64,000 nucleotides of DNA, taken from NCBI RefSeq assembly GCF_029626235.1, contig NZ_JARUBO010000005.1, forward strand, positions 1,396,501-1,460,500. Reading direction: 5' to 3'. The DNA is from Micromonospora sp. WMMD1120 (GTDB lineage Bacteria; Actinomycetota; Actinomycetes; Mycobacteriales; Micromonosporaceae). The translations under genes and the position numbers were made by a program. This document shows positions 41,289 through 50,592 of this stretch, one piece after another (the first letter of the stretch is position 1; the number at the start of each line of letters is the position of its first letter). The notes under the pieces are model-generated. The model ran no database searches. It worked only from the letters and a program-made list of their open reading frames with translations, and had not been told where the DNA came from.

Positions 41289-42587
41289 TCAGGGGGCCTG
41301 CGCGGCGACGACCACGGCGTCGGGTGGGGTGTCCGGGACCCGTCGGGCGGCGAGCCGGCGGATCGCCGTGTTCAGCACCGCGATGAGCGGCACCGAGACC
41401 AGCGCGCCGGTGATCCCGGCGAGGACGACACCGGCGGCGATGGCGATGATCACGGCGAGCGGGTGCAGGGCGACCGCCCGTCCCATGATCAGCGGTTGCA
41501 GGATGTGGCCTTCGACCTGCTGCACACCGATCACCGCCCCGAGGATGATCAGCGCGGTCACCGGGCCGCTGTCGACGAGTGCCACCAGCACTGCCACGCC
41601 ACCGGAGAGCGCCGCGCCGACGATCGGGATGAACGCGCCCAGGAACACCAGCGCGGCCAGCGGGAACGCGAACGGGATGTCGAAGACGACAAGGAAGATG
41701 CCGATGCCGACGGCGTCGATGAAGGCGACGAGCACCGTCGCGCGGACGTAGGCGACGAGCGTCTGCCACGAGGCGCGTCCGGCGTCGTCGACCTTCCAGC
41801 GCGCGGCCACCGGTAGCAGCCGGACCAGGAAGCGCCAGATCCGGTTGCCGTCGCGCAGGAAGAAGAACGTCGCGAAGAGCACAAGCAGTGTGCCGGTCAG
41901 CACCTCGGCGAGTGTGGCGGCGGTGCTCAACGCGCCGCTGGTGAACCTCGAGGTGTTGCCGTTGATCCAGTTCTGCGCCTCGTCGATGTAGCGGTCGAGT
42001 TGGGTGTCGGAGAGGTGCAGCGGGCCCGTCTTGAGCCAGTTCTGGATCTGCCGGACGCCCTCCGAGGACTTCGCGCTCAGCTCCGGCACACCGCGGATGA
42101 ACTCGTTGACCACGAGCGTCAGGGTGCCGATCACCGCGGCCAGGCCGCCGACCAGCACCACCGCCGTCGCCAGCGACCGGGGGAACCGGGCCCGCAGCAG
42201 CCAGCCCACCGCCGGCGCGAGCAGCGCGGAGAGCAGCAGCGCGACGGCCAGCGGGATGATGACGATCTTGATGGTGCCGACCACCCGCAGGAGGGCCCAG
42301 GCGACCACGCCGATCACGATCAGGCGCCAGCACCAGGCCGCGGCGATCCGGAGCCCGTGCGGAACGTCCGCGTCGTCCCGGCTGGAGGTGGAGCTGTGCT
42401 GGTCCACCGGAGGCTCGGCGCCGTAGACGGCGGCGCTCGGTGGGGCGCTCGGACCGGGCACGCCGGGGGACGCCACCCCGGCCGTCGACGGCAGGTCGTC
42501 GACAGCGACCTCGTCGGCGCCCGTCGACGTCTGTCGTGACTGGTAGGCGCGGCGAAGCCGCCCGCGTACCCGCTCGAAGCGGCTCAA
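41289..42587 (-). CDS. AI-2E family transporter (TqsA/PerM type)
   Basis: 432 residues: a disordered 75-residue N-terminus, then about eight membrane spans typical of the family (LFATFFFLRDGNRIWRFL, GIGIFLVVFDIPFAFPLA, EGHILQPLIMGRAV). Substrate unknown; named for autoinducer-2 export but most members differ. TTG at 42587 is preferred because AGGAGGT (42598-42592) ends 4 nt before it; GTG at 42593 overlaps the ribosome site. Confidence 0.86.
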   Translation of the reverse strand: MSRFERVRGRLRRAYQSRQTSTGADEVAVDDLPSTAGVASPGVPGPSAPPSAAVYGAEPPVDQHSSTSSRDDADVPHGLRIAAAWCWRLIVIGVVAWALLRVVGTIKIVIIPLAVALLLSALLAPAVGWLLRARFPRSLATAVVLVGGLAAVIGTLTLVVNEFIRGVPELSAKSSEGVRQIQNWLKTGPLHLSDTQLDRYIDEAQNWINGNTSRFTSGALSTAATLAEVLTGTLLVLFATFFFLRDGNRIWRFLVRLLPVAARWKVDDAGRASWQTLVAYVRATVLVAFIDAVGIGIFLVVFDIPFAFPLAALVFLGAFIPIVGAALSGGVAVLVALVDSGPVTALIILGAVIGVQQVEGHILQPLIMGRAVALHPLAVIIAIAAGVVLAGITGALVSVPLIAVLNTAIRRLAARRVPDTPPDAVVVAAQAP

Positions 42588-42747
42588 GCGCACCTCCTGG
42601 CAGAGAGACCGGCCCGCCCACGGCGACAGGTCGGACAGCTTACGCGTGTTCTCGACACCTTAGGGGAGTTCCGCCACACATTGCCCGGACCACCTTCGGC
42701 GTAACCACCGGCGGGACCGCCGTCGGCCACACGGTAGCGTCTGCGAC

Positions 42748-43086
42748 GTGACCGCCGACAAGGATCTCGACGCCGGCCTGCCGATCCGCCTGCTGCACGA
42801 CCGCGTGCTGGTGCGCATGGAGGGCAGCGAGGGCGAACGCCGCTCCACAGCGGGCATCGTCATCCCGGCGACCGCCGCGGTCGGCAAGCGTCTCGCCTGG
42901 GCCACGGCGGTCGGGGTGGGGCCCAACGTCCGCGCGATCGTCTCGGGCGACCGGGTGCTGTTCGACCCCGACGACCGCTCCGAGGTCGAGCTGCACGGCC
43001 GTGGCTACGTGCTGCTGCGGGAGCGGGACGTGCACGCGGTCGCCGCCGAGCGGATCGAGAACGACTCGACAGGCCTCTACCTCTGA
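42748..43086 (+). CDS. GroES-like co-chaperone family protein (divergent)
   Basis: 112 residues with a GroES fold: IRLLHDRVLVRM at the N-terminus, mobile-loop region (EGERRSTAGIVIPATA), GDRVLFDP and a C-terminal YVLLRERDVHAVAAE. The mobile loop and roof differ from canonical GroES, and no groEL adjoins. GTG at 42748 is 7 nt after TAGCGT (42735-42740). Perhaps a specialised chaperonin lid; function not proved. Confidence 0.8.
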   Translation: MTADKDLDAGLPIRLLHDRVLVRMEGSEGERRSTAGIVIPATAAVGKRLAWATAVGVGPNVRAIVSGDRVLFDPDDRSEVELHGRGYVLLRERDVHAVAAERIENDSTGLYL

Positions 43087-43179
43087 CGCTCCTCCCCCGG
43101 CCAGCGGAGCCCGCCGGGCGCCGTTTGCCCGCCGGTACGACGGGAAGCCAGCCGGCGACCGTGGCCCTGGGGAGGGACG

Positions 43180-43347
43180 ATGCCGGTATTCGTGAAGAAG
43201 GTCTTGACCTGGGGCTTCGTCGCGTTCCTGATCTATTTCGTGGCCTTCCGGCCGGACGGGGCCGCGCAGATGTTCCGGGCGATCGGGGCCGCGCTGATCG
43301 CGATGTTCCAGGGTTTCGGTGACTTCCTGACCTCGCTCATGGCCTGA
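43180..43347 (+). CDS. Small membrane protein, 55 residues
   Basis: MPVFVKKVLTWGFVAFLIYF begins the protein, giving one hydrophobic span, followed by an amphipathic stretch (AAQMFRAIGAALIAMFQGFG). ATG at 43180 follows GGAGGG by 3 nt, a good ribosome site. Ends 11 bp inside the convergent PrsW gene. Unknown function, possibly a conserved actinobacterial small protein. Confidence 0.7.
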   Translation: MPVFVKKVLTWGFVAFLIYFVAFRPDGAAQMFRAIGAALIAMFQGFGDFLTSLMA

Positions 43348-44746
43348 CCCAGCCCGGCGGCGGGTACCCGTGCGGAGCAGGTGGCGGAGCCGGCGCGAGC
43401 ACCACCGGAATCGGCACGACCGGCTCGTGCGGCGCGTCCACCGTGCGCTGGGTGCCGTCCGGGAAGCGCAGGTGGTAGCGGTTGCCGTCCCAGATCCCCG
43501 CCGGGGCCTGCGGGTCCCGACCGACGAAGAACGACCGGTACCCGGTGATCGCGTCCAGCAACTCGCGCTCCTCCCGCGCGGTCCGTTCCTGGTCGGCGGG
43601 CTTGCGGTCCAACCCGCGCACCGTCCCGTCGCGGAGCAACGCCAACCGGGTGGCGGCGGACTGGTAGCCGCGCATCGCGCGCACCCCGGCGTCGCCGGCC
43701 ACCCGCCGCGCCCAGCTCCGGGCGGCGTGCCGTCGGGCGAGGCTGCTCAGCGCGGCCACCTCGGGTGGGCTGAGCCAGCCGGCACTTACGTAGGCCGGCA
43801 GCGCCCGCTCGGTGAGCCGGCCCTCCCAGGCGCGCAGCCACACCGCCAGGCCGACGGTGCCGAAGAAGACCGGCACCATCAGGCCCAGGAAGCCGTACAG
43901 CATGATCACCGCCTCGCCGGTGGCCTGGGTCAGCGTGGGCAGCAGGTTCCACGTGCCGTGCAGCATCATCGCGAGCAGCAGACCGGCGATCGGCGCGAGC
44001 ACCCGGACCCGCCGGTCGGCGGTCCGGGAGGCGATGCCCAGCCCGAAACCGGTCATCGAGGTGAAGAGCGGGTGGGCGAACCCGAACAGCAGGATCCGCA
44101 GGATGAAGATCGCGATGACCTGCTGGATGCCGGTGGCGGGGCCGTACCTGTCGACACCGGACGCGTAGCCCAGACCGCCCAGGTAGAGGATGTTCTCCAC
44201 CATGGCGAAGCCGACCGCGGAGAGCCCGCAGTAGACCAGGCCGTCGGTGATGCCGGACCACTCCCGGCGACGGAACACCAGCAGCAGGATCGGGCCCAGC
44301 GCCTTGGTCAGCTCCTCGATGAAGGGCGCCACCAGCACGCCGGTGAGCGCGGACGGCAGGCCCCAGTCGGCGAACAGGCCGGCGGCGAAGTCGTTCACGG
44401 TGAGCGAGGCGGCGGTGGAGACGAACGCGCCCCAGGCGAAGCAGAAGATCAGGTACTTCAGCGGCTCCGGCTCGTACCGGTCCAGCCAGAGGAAGCAGGC
44501 GACCAGCACCGGCACCGGCAGGATGGCGGCGACGACGCCGATCAGCAGCGCCTGCGCCCCCAGCGACTGACCGAGCGTGAAGACCATGAACACCGCGCAC
44601 GCGGCGATCAGCAGCACCACCGCGGCCAGCACCAGGAACCGCCGCCAACCCAGCCGGCGCAGCGGCATCCGGGGCGTCGCGTCGGCCGGCGGGGCCTTGG
44701 GGGCGGGCGACGGCGGCAGCGGTGAACCGGGTGGGGTGTCGGCCAT
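43337..44746 (-). CDS. PrsW-family intramembrane metalloprotease
   Basis: 469 residues. N-terminal Pro-rich cytoplasmic part, then eight or more spans. PrsW motifs are present: APFIEELTKALGPI (EExxK), VENILYLGG, PLFTSMTGFGLG with FAHPLFTS, and LHGTWNLL. Likely regulates an anti-sigma factor or other membrane protein by cleavage. C-terminal soluble extension of about 130 residues. ATG at 44746 is 6 nt after TACGCT (44758-44753). Confidence 0.9.
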   Translation of the reverse strand: MADTPPGSPLPPSPAPKAPPADATPRMPLRRLGWRRFLVLAAVVLLIAACAVFMVFTLGQSLGAQALLIGVVAAILPVPVLVACFLWLDRYEPEPLKYLIFCFAWGAFVSTAASLTVNDFAAGLFADWGLPSALTGVLVAPFIEELTKALGPILLLVFRRREWSGITDGLVYCGLSAVGFAMVENILYLGGLGYASGVDRYGPATGIQQVIAIFILRILLFGFAHPLFTSMTGFGLGIASRTADRRVRVLAPIAGLLLAMMLHGTWNLLPTLTQATGEAVIMLYGFLGLMVPVFFGTVGLAVWLRAWEGRLTERALPAYVSAGWLSPPEVAALSSLARRHAARSWARRVAGDAGVRAMRGYQSAATRLALLRDGTVRGLDRKPADQERTAREERELLDAITGYRSFFVGRDPQAPAGIWDGNRYHLRFPDGTQRTVDAPHEPVVPIPVVLAPAPPPAPHGYPPPGWVRP

Positions 44747-44798
44747 GCGGTCAGCGTAGCCATCCGCCGCCGGCTGGTCCGGCCGCATCGGCGGCAGC

Positions 44799-44804
44799 TA
44801 TGCT
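44799..44804 (+). promoter_or_regulatory. -10 box (TATGCT) of the SAM-IV-controlled gene
   Basis: TATGCT ends 7 nt before the predicted 5' end of the riboswitch at about 44811. Confidence 0.5.
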
Positions 44805-44810
44805 GCCGGC

Positions 44811-44920
44811 AGGTCACGAGCGCCAGCGTCAAGCCCCGGCTTGCTGGCCGGCAACCCTCGTCAGTTCGCGGTGGGGTGCCCCGGGTGATGACCGGGCCCA
44901 GCCCGATCGGCGTGCTGGGC
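44811..44920 (+). ncRNA. SAM-IV riboswitch
   Basis: The SAM-binding core shared by SAM-I/IV aptamers is present: CGCCAGCGTCAAGCCCCGGC (44821-44840) followed by TTGCTGGCCGGCAACCCTC. The closing stem pairs GGTCA (44812-44816) with TGACC (44889-44893), then the P5-like hairpin GCCCAGC (44896-44902) / GCTGGGC (44914-44920) typical of SAM-IV. Found in actinobacteria before sulfur genes; represses at high S-adenosylmethionine. Confidence 0.85.
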
Positions 44921-44976
44921 AAGCGCGGACCCCGTCCCGACGTCGCACCGGGGTCCCTGACCCCGGAGGTTCCGGC

Positions 44977-46251
44977 GTGCCCGTCACCCTCGTCTCCCCG
45001 CTGCCCACCCGCCCCGACACCGCGCCCACGCCGGCCCCGTCGCGGCCGCTCGACGTCCTCGGCGTGCCGGGCGAGATCAACCTGGACCACGCGGCCAGCG
45101 CGCCGTGCGCGCGAGCCGCCGCCGACGCGGTGGCCGAGCTGCTGCCCTGGTACGCCAGCGTGCATCGCGGGGCGGGGGCGCTGTCCCGGCGGTGCACACT
45201 CGCGTACGAGCAGGCGCGGCAGACCGTCGGCGACTTCTTCGGGGCCCGGATCGGCGATCACGTGGTCTTCACCCGCAACACGACCGACGCGCTCAACCTG
45301 TTGGGGCGCTCGCTACCGGCCGGCACGACGGTGGTCACCTTCGCCGCCGAGCACCACGCCAACCTGCTGCCCTGGCCGCGCGGCTCGGTACGGCTGCCGG
45401 TGCCCACCGACCCCGCCGCGGCGGTACGCGACCTCGCCGCCGCCCTCACCGAGCTGCGCCGGGGCAGCAATCCAGCGCTGCCGGTGCTGGTCGCGGTGAC
45501 CGGCGCGAGCAACGTGACCGGGGAACGTTGGCCGGTCGCCGAGCTGGCCCGGGTGGCCCACCGGCACAGCGCCCGGATCGTGCTCGACGCCGCGCAACTC
45601 GCTCCGCACGCCCCCGTCGACCTGGGCACGCTCGACGTCGACTACCTGGCGGTCTCCGGGCACAAGCTGTACGCGCCGTTCGGCGCGGGTGTGCTGATCG
45701 GCAGGTCGGACTGGTTGGACGACGCGCCCCCGTACCTGGCCGGTGGCGGGGCCACCAGTCACGTCGGGTCGGCCACCCACGACGTGACCTGGTCGACCGG
45801 CCCGGCCCGGCACGAGGGCGGCACCCCGAACCTGCTCGGCGCGGTGGCGCTGGCGGCCGTCTGCGGGGCGCTCGCCGACGCCGACCGGGCCGCGCTGGCG
45901 GCGCACGAGCAGGCGCTGCTGACCCGGCTGCGGACCGGCATCGCCGCCCTGCCGCACGTGGTGGAGCTGCGCACGTTCGGCCCGGACGCGCCCCGGGTGG
46001 GCATCGTCTCGTTCGTGGTCGCCGGCCGGGACTCCAGCGAGGTCGCGGCACGGCTGGCCGCCGAGCACCACATCGGCGTACGGGACGGGTTGTTCTGCGC
46101 GCATCCGCTGGCCCGGCGGCTGCTCGCCGAGGCGGCGGATCGTACCGGCCGGCGGGACCTGCCGCCGACAGCGCTGCGCGCCAGCCTCGGCCTGGGCAGC
46201 ACCGCCGCCCAGGTGGACCGACTGCTCGCCGCGTTGGCCGAGCTGGGCTGA
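44977..46251 (+). CDS. Class V aminotransferase, cysteine desulfurase/lyase-like
   Basis: 424 residues, PLP fold type I. INLDHAASAPC near the N-terminus, VFTRNTTDALNLL, LDAAQLAPH, and the PLP-lysine region VSGHKLYAPFGAGVLIG. The enzyme may release sulfur from cysteine (desulfurase, SufS-like) or act on a related amino acid; SAM-IV control suggests a role in sulfur amino acid metabolism. GTG at 44977 follows GGAGG by 7 nt. Confidence 0.85.
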   Translation: MPVTLVSPLPTRPDTAPTPAPSRPLDVLGVPGEINLDHAASAPCARAAADAVAELLPWYASVHRGAGALSRRCTLAYEQARQTVGDFFGARIGDHVVFTRNTTDALNLLGRSLPAGTTVVTFAAEHHANLLPWPRGSVRLPVPTDPAAAVRDLAAALTELRRGSNPALPVLVAVTGASNVTGERWPVAELARVAHRHSARIVLDAAQLAPHAPVDLGTLDVDYLAVSGHKLYAPFGAGVLIGRSDWLDDAPPYLAGGGATSHVGSATHDVTWSTGPARHEGGTPNLLGAVALAAVCGALADADRAALAAHEQALLTRLRTGIAALPHVVELRTFGPDAPRVGIVSFVVAGRDSSEVAARLAAEHHIGVRDGLFCAHPLARRLLAEAADRTGRRDLPPTALRASLGLGSTAAQVDRLLAALAELG

Positions 46252-46260
46252 CTCGCGCGC

Positions 46261-47526
46261 TCAGCCGACCGGCGGGGCGGTCGGGGGTTTCCGGGGCTCG
46301 CCGGACTCGGTGGGCTCACCGACCGGCCGCTCCTGCTCGCCGAACGCGCTGCGGATACACCGGTTCGCCTCCTCCTGGTCGATGCCGGAGGCGACCAGAA
46401 GGTCGCTCGCCGTGGTACGCACCTGGGCGACCACCACGCTGCCCGAGAAACCGACACCCGCGCCGTACGCCCGACCGGCCTCGCTGACCGCCCGCAGCGA
46501 CCGCTCCCGGGCCTTGTGCGGCTCCTCGCCGACGGCGAACTCGTGCTTGAGCAGCCGAACCGACTCGGCGAGGTGGCCGATCGCGTCCGGCATCGGATCG
46601 GGCACCGGTTCCTCGTCCTCGACGAGCGTCACGGACCGGCGGATCAGGGTGCCGCTGTTGCGCATCGCCCGGTCGATCGGGTCGGCCGCCTCCGCGTAGT
46701 GGGTCAGCTCGCCCCGGCGGTGCCAGCGGGCCGGGGAGAGCGTGGCGGTCTCCTTGGCGCCCTCGATCGCCTCACTGAGGGTGTTCAGCTCCTCCCTGTT
46801 GTCGCGCAGCCGGTCCAGCGCCCGCTGGATGGTGGCCCGGTCCCGGCGGCGCAGTCCGTCGGCCGTCTGGTCGAGCTGGTCGGCGAGCAGATCCAGCGCG
46901 GGGCGGGCCGCCCGGTTGATCACCCGGAGCGGGTTCAGCGGCAACAGCACCGCCGTGACCAGCAGCGCGATCCCACCCCCCAGGAACGCGTCCACGAAGC
47001 GCGGGATCTCCAGGTTCTGTGTGGACGGGCTCAGCGTGACGATCAGCACCGCCGTGGCCGCCGCCTGGATGACGATCGCCACGCTCGCCCCCGCGAAGAT
47101 GGTGAGCAGGATCGCCACGGTGACCACCAGGCCGAGCTGCCACGCCCCGGTGCCGAGGAAGTAGATCAGCAGGTCGCCGATGAACACCCCGATGCCGACC
47201 CCGACGATCAGCTCCACGGTCCGGCGGAACCGCTGGCCGACCGACGCGGCCAGGGTGCCGACCGCGGAGATCGGCGCGAAGACCGGTTGCGGGTTGCCGA
47301 GCACCTTGTGCGCGACCAGGTAGGCCAGCCCGGCGGCCAGCCCGGCCTGCACCGCGAGCCCGCCGGCCATCCGCACCCGGTGCAGCCGGTCGTGCAGGGT
47401 GGCCCGACCACGGTGGCGCAGTTGCTCGGTGGCCTCGGCGATCCGGGCGCCGTCGATGTCCACCATCCCCTCCCGCAGCGGGGCACGTCGCACCACCGGA
47501 GGTCGCTTGTCCCGGGACACGGCCAT
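46261..47526 (-). CDS. FUSC-type aromatic acid exporter-like membrane protein
   Basis: 421 residues: six N-terminal membrane spans (LAVQAGLAAGLAYLVAHK, VELIVGVGIGVFIGDLLIYF, LGLVVTVAILLTIFAGASVA) and a cytoplasmic helical tail of about 220 residues. Resembles ArAE/FUSC exporters. ATG at 47526 (MAVSRDKRPPV) is chosen; the frame extends to 47652 over the divergent HD gene. Stop is 9 bp from the aminotransferase stop. Confidence 0.82.
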   Translation of the reverse strand: MAVSRDKRPPVVRRAPLREGMVDIDGARIAEATEQLRHRGRATLHDRLHRVRMAGGLAVQAGLAAGLAYLVAHKVLGNPQPVFAPISAVGTLAASVGQRFRRTVELIVGVGIGVFIGDLLIYFLGTGAWQLGLVVTVAILLTIFAGASVAIVIQAAATAVLIVTLSPSTQNLEIPRFVDAFLGGGIALLVTAVLLPLNPLRVINRAARPALDLLADQLDQTADGLRRRDRATIQRALDRLRDNREELNTLSEAIEGAKETATLSPARWHRRGELTHYAEAADPIDRAMRNSGTLIRRSVTLVEDEEPVPDPMPDAIGHLAESVRLLKHEFAVGEEPHKARERSLRAVSEAGRAYGAGVGFSGSVVVAQVRTTASDLLVASGIDQEEANRCIRSAFGEQERPVGEPTESGEPRKPPTAPPVG

Positions 47527-47602
47527 GGGCGCGACTACCCGTGCTGGGCGCGCTGAATCCTCCCCTTCCGCGCGTCGCGCCGGAATGCGGCAGACTCGGG
47601 CG

Positions 47603-48259
47603 GTGGTCGATCTGCTGAGCCGGTGGCGGGCGGTGGTCCGGGCCGTCGGCACGAGCCCCGAACCGGCGACGATCCGGGCCGGGGAGCGTCTGCTCGCCCG
47701 GTGGCGGGAGCCGCACCGGCACTACCACACGCCGACCCACCTGGCGGCTGTGCTCGACGTGGTGGACCAGCACGCCGACCTGGCCGATCAGGTCGACGCG
47801 GTCCGGCTGGCGGCCTGGTTCCACGACGCGGTCTACGATCCTCGGGCCACCGGCGACGCCAACGAGCGGGACAGCGCCGCGCTGGCCGGCAGCGTGCTCG
47901 GCGGGCTCGGGGTGCCGGCGCCCACGGTGGCCGAGACGCGCCGGCTGGTGCTGCTCACCGCCGGGCACACGGTGGCGGCGGACGACCAGGACGGCGCGCT
48001 GCTCTGCGACGCGGACCTGGCCGTGCTCGCCGCCCCGCCGGAGGCGTACGCGCGGTACGCGGCGGCGATCCGCCGGGAGTACGCGCACGTGCCGGAGCCG
48101 GCCTTCCGGGCCGGACGCGCCGCGGTGTTGACAGGTCTGCTGGCGCTGCCGGCGCTGTTCCGGCTGCCGCCGCTGGCCGGCAGTTGGGAGGCGGCCGCGC
48201 GGAGCAACGTGCGCCGCGAGCTGGCGGCGCTCAGCGCTGAGCCGGCGGACCCGAACTGA
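47603..48259 (+). CDS. HD-domain protein, predicted metal-dependent phosphohydrolase
   Basis: 218 residues. HYHTPTHLAAVLD and AAWFHDAVYDP supply the H...HD metal motif, with VLLTAGH and CDADLAVLAAP completing it. Known family members act on nucleotides or are uncharacterised. GTG at 47603, CAGACT at 6 nt upstream is a possible -10. Overlaps the convergent DUF4031 gene by 29 bp. Confidence 0.83.
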   Translation: MVDLLSRWRAVVRAVGTSPEPATIRAGERLLARWREPHRHYHTPTHLAAVLDVVDQHADLADQVDAVRLAAWFHDAVYDPRATGDANERDSAALAGSVLGGLGVPAPTVAETRRLVLLTAGHTVAADDQDGALLCDADLAVLAAPPEAYARYAAAIRREYAHVPEPAFRAGRAAVLTGLLALPALFRLPPLAGSWEAAARSNVRRELAALSAEPADPN

Positions 48260-48524
48260 CCAGGTGCTTCGGCCGGCGCAGCCCGGCGTCCCGGAGCAAC
48301 CGGACCAGCTCCCGGCTCGGCACCACCCGGGCGCCGAGCCACACCGCCGCCGCGAACCGGTCCGCCGGGAGGTCGTAGTGGTCCCGGTCGAAGCCGCGCC
48401 GGGGCGCGCCGAGCGTCTCGGCGAAGGCGTGCAGCTCGGCGTAGGAGACGTCGCTGATCAGGTGCGACCAGAGGCGACCGCGCCACGGCCAGGCCGGCCG
48501 GTCCAGGTAGAGCATGACGTTCAC
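48231..48524 (-). CDS. DUF4031 family protein
   Basis: 97 residues matching DUF4031 (LYLDRPAWPWRGRLWSHLIS, YAELHAFAETLGAPRRGFDR, HYDLP). Function unknown. GTG at 48524 is 12 bp inside a longer frame from 48536 and fits the family start; which is used is uncertain. Confidence 0.78.
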   Translation of the reverse strand: MNVMLYLDRPAWPWRGRLWSHLISDVSYAELHAFAETLGAPRRGFDRDHYDLPADRFAAAVWLGARVVPSRELVRLLRDAGLRRPKHLVSSGPPAQR

Positions 48525-48583
48525 GCCATCCCGCACGGTCGATCACGTTGATGATCGCCGACCGGCGACCTAGCCTCGGCTGC

Positions 48584-49984
48584 ATGGCCCCCACCACTCT
48601 GCTCGACGACCTGCGCGCCGCGCTCGGTGACGACGCCGTGCTCACCGACCCGGACCTGCTGCGCACACACGAGCGGGACGAGGCCGACCTGTGCGCCGCC
48701 GGTACCCCACTGGTGGTGACCCGTCCGCGCAGCACGGAGCAGGTGGTCGCCGTGGTACGCGCGGCGGCGCGGCACGGCGTATCGCTGGTGCCGCAGGGCG
48801 CGCGGACCGGGCTGGCCGGGGCGGCGAACGCCGTCGACGGCGCTGTCGTCCTCAGCACCGTCGCGATGGACGAGATCCGGGAGATCGATCCGGTGAGCCG
48901 GATCGCCGTGGTCCAGCCGGGGGTGGTCAACGCGACGTTGGCCGGGGCCGTCGCCAAACAGGGGCTCTGGTACCCGCCGGACCCCGGCTCCTGGGAGTCG
49001 TCCACGATCGGCGGCAACGTGGCCACGAACGCCGGTGGCATGTGCTGTGTGAAGTACGGCGTGACCACCGAGTACGTGCTCGGCCTGGAGGTGGTGCTCG
49101 CCTCCGGGGAGGTGCTGCGCACCGGGCGGCGTACGGCGAAGGGGGTGGCCGGTTACGACCTGACCCGGCTCTTCGTCGGCTCGGAGGGCACCCTCGGGGT
49201 GATCACCGAGGTGACTGTGGCGCTGCGGCCCGCCCCGGCCGACTCGCTGACCCTGGTGGCGGTCTTCCCGTCCACCGCGACGGCCGGCGCGGCGGTCGCC
49301 GAGATCGCAGCGCGTGGCCTCACCCCCAGCCTGTTGGAGCTGCTCGACCAGACCCACCTGCGGGCGATCGAGGCGTACCGACCGATGGGGTTGCGGACCG
49401 ACGCGCAGGCGGTGTTGCTGGCAGCCGCGGACACCGGCGTCCGGGCTGCGGACGACCTGGCCGCCCTCGCCCAGGTGTGCGAGACGGTGGGCGCCGACGA
49501 GGTCTACGCGGCCACCGACGCGGTGGAGGCGGCGGCGCTGCTCCAGGCCCGCCGGCTGGCCCACCCCGCGATGGAGAGGTTCGCGGCGGACGCCTATCCG
49601 GGCGGCAACGGCGGCCTGGTGATCGACGACGTCGCCGTTCCGCGCGGCTCGCTGGCCGCGCTGCTGGATGGGGTGGCCCGGATCGCGGCCGAGTGCGCGG
49701 TGCCGATCGGCGTGGTGGGGCACGCCGGGGACGGCAACATGCACCCGAACATCGTCGTCGACCGGTCCGACCCGGCCAGCGTGGAGCGGGGCCGGCGCGC
49801 GTTCGACGAAATCATGCGGCTCGGCCTGGACCTGGGTGGCACCTGCACCGGCGAGCACGGGGTGGGGCTGCTCAAGCGGGACTGGCTGGCCCGGGAGATC
49901 GGACCGGTCGGGGTCCGGGTGCACCAGGCGATCAAGTCGGCGCTCGACCCGGCGGGCCTGCTCAACCCTGGCAAGGTGCTCTGA
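48584..49984 (+). CDS. FAD-linked oxidase, GlcD/lactate dehydrogenase type
   Basis: 466 residues: FAD_binding_4 domain (about 40-215; PQGARTGLAGAANAVDGAVV, GGNVATNAGGMCCVKYG) and FAD-oxidase C-domain (GHAGDGNMHPNIV metal site, GTCTGEHGVGLLKRDWL). Oxidises a 2-hydroxy acid such as glycolate or D-lactate. ATG at 48584 is 7 nt after TAGCCT (48571-48576). Confidence 0.92.
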   Translation: MAPTTLLDDLRAALGDDAVLTDPDLLRTHERDEADLCAAGTPLVVTRPRSTEQVVAVVRAAARHGVSLVPQGARTGLAGAANAVDGAVVLSTVAMDEIREIDPVSRIAVVQPGVVNATLAGAVAKQGLWYPPDPGSWESSTIGGNVATNAGGMCCVKYGVTTEYVLGLEVVLASGEVLRTGRRTAKGVAGYDLTRLFVGSEGTLGVITEVTVALRPAPADSLTLVAVFPSTATAGAAVAEIAARGLTPSLLELLDQTHLRAIEAYRPMGLRTDAQAVLLAAADTGVRAADDLAALAQVCETVGADEVYAATDAVEAAALLQARRLAHPAMERFAADAYPGGNGGLVIDDVAVPRGSLAALLDGVARIAAECAVPIGVVGHAGDGNMHPNIVVDRSDPASVERGRRAFDEIMRLGLDLGGTCTGEHGVGLLKRDWLAREIGPVGVRVHQAIKSALDPAGLLNPGKVL

Positions 49985-49994
49985 GCGGCTGCGG

Positions 49995-50531
49995 TCAGCC
50001 CTTGATCTCGGCCGGGGTGGCCTGGGTGAGCAGCAGCAGGATCTCCCCGGCGACCGGCGGGCGTTCCTCACCCGGGCAGTCCTGCGAGGTGATCAGCCCG
50101 CTCGAGGTGATCAGGCTCGACGTCAGCGCGTCGATGCAGGTGGTCCGGTATCTCCGGGCCTGATCGGTCTCGTCGACCAGCAACGGGTTGGCGAGCAGCA
50201 CCTGGAGTCGTTCGGTCAACTCCGGCGCGAGGGTGCCCCGGGAGGTGACCCCGTCCCCGGCGCAGTCGACGCACTGCCACGCGCCGTTGCGCTCCACGCT
50301 CAGCGTCCGCAGCGGGCCGTCCTCGCCCAGCCGCTGGATGAGGCTGACCTGGCCGGCGGCGACGGTGGCGGGGATCTCCAGTTGCGGCGCGCCACCGGCC
50401 ACGCCGGCGGACGGTTGCGCCACCGGCGTGCGCGGCGCCTCCCGGTCGAAGAGCCCACACCCGGTCAGGGTGCCGACGAGCGCGAGAGCGAGGAGGGGGG
50501 CGAGGAGACGAGGGCGCGCGCGGGGTAGCAC
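49995..50531 (-). CDS. Putative lipoprotein
   Basis: 178 residues. Signal with lipobox LVGTLTGCGLF (Cys at about 25). The soluble part has Cys pairs (QCVDCAGD, TTCID, QDCPG) that may form disulfides. No family recognised. GTG at 50531 lies 7 nt after TAGGTT (50544-50539). Confidence 0.8.
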   Translation of the reverse strand: MLPRARPRLLAPLLALALVGTLTGCGLFDREAPRTPVAQPSAGVAGGAPQLEIPATVAAGQVSLIQRLGEDGPLRTLSVERNGAWQCVDCAGDGVTSRGTLAPELTERLQVLLANPLLVDETDQARRYRTTCIDALTSSLITSSGLITSQDCPGEERPPVAGEILLLLTQATPAEIKG

Positions 50532-50541
50532 GGGCGGAAAC

Positions 50542-50559
50542 CTACCTCAGCGTAGGTAG
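50542..50559. promoter_or_regulatory. Palindrome at the lipoprotein promoter
   Basis: CTACCT CAGCGT AGGTAG, 6-bp arms, overlapping the -10 box on the upstream side. Possible operator. Confidence 0.4.
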
Positions 50560-50592
50560 CGTCCGAAACCACCATCCGGGCTGGTATCGATA

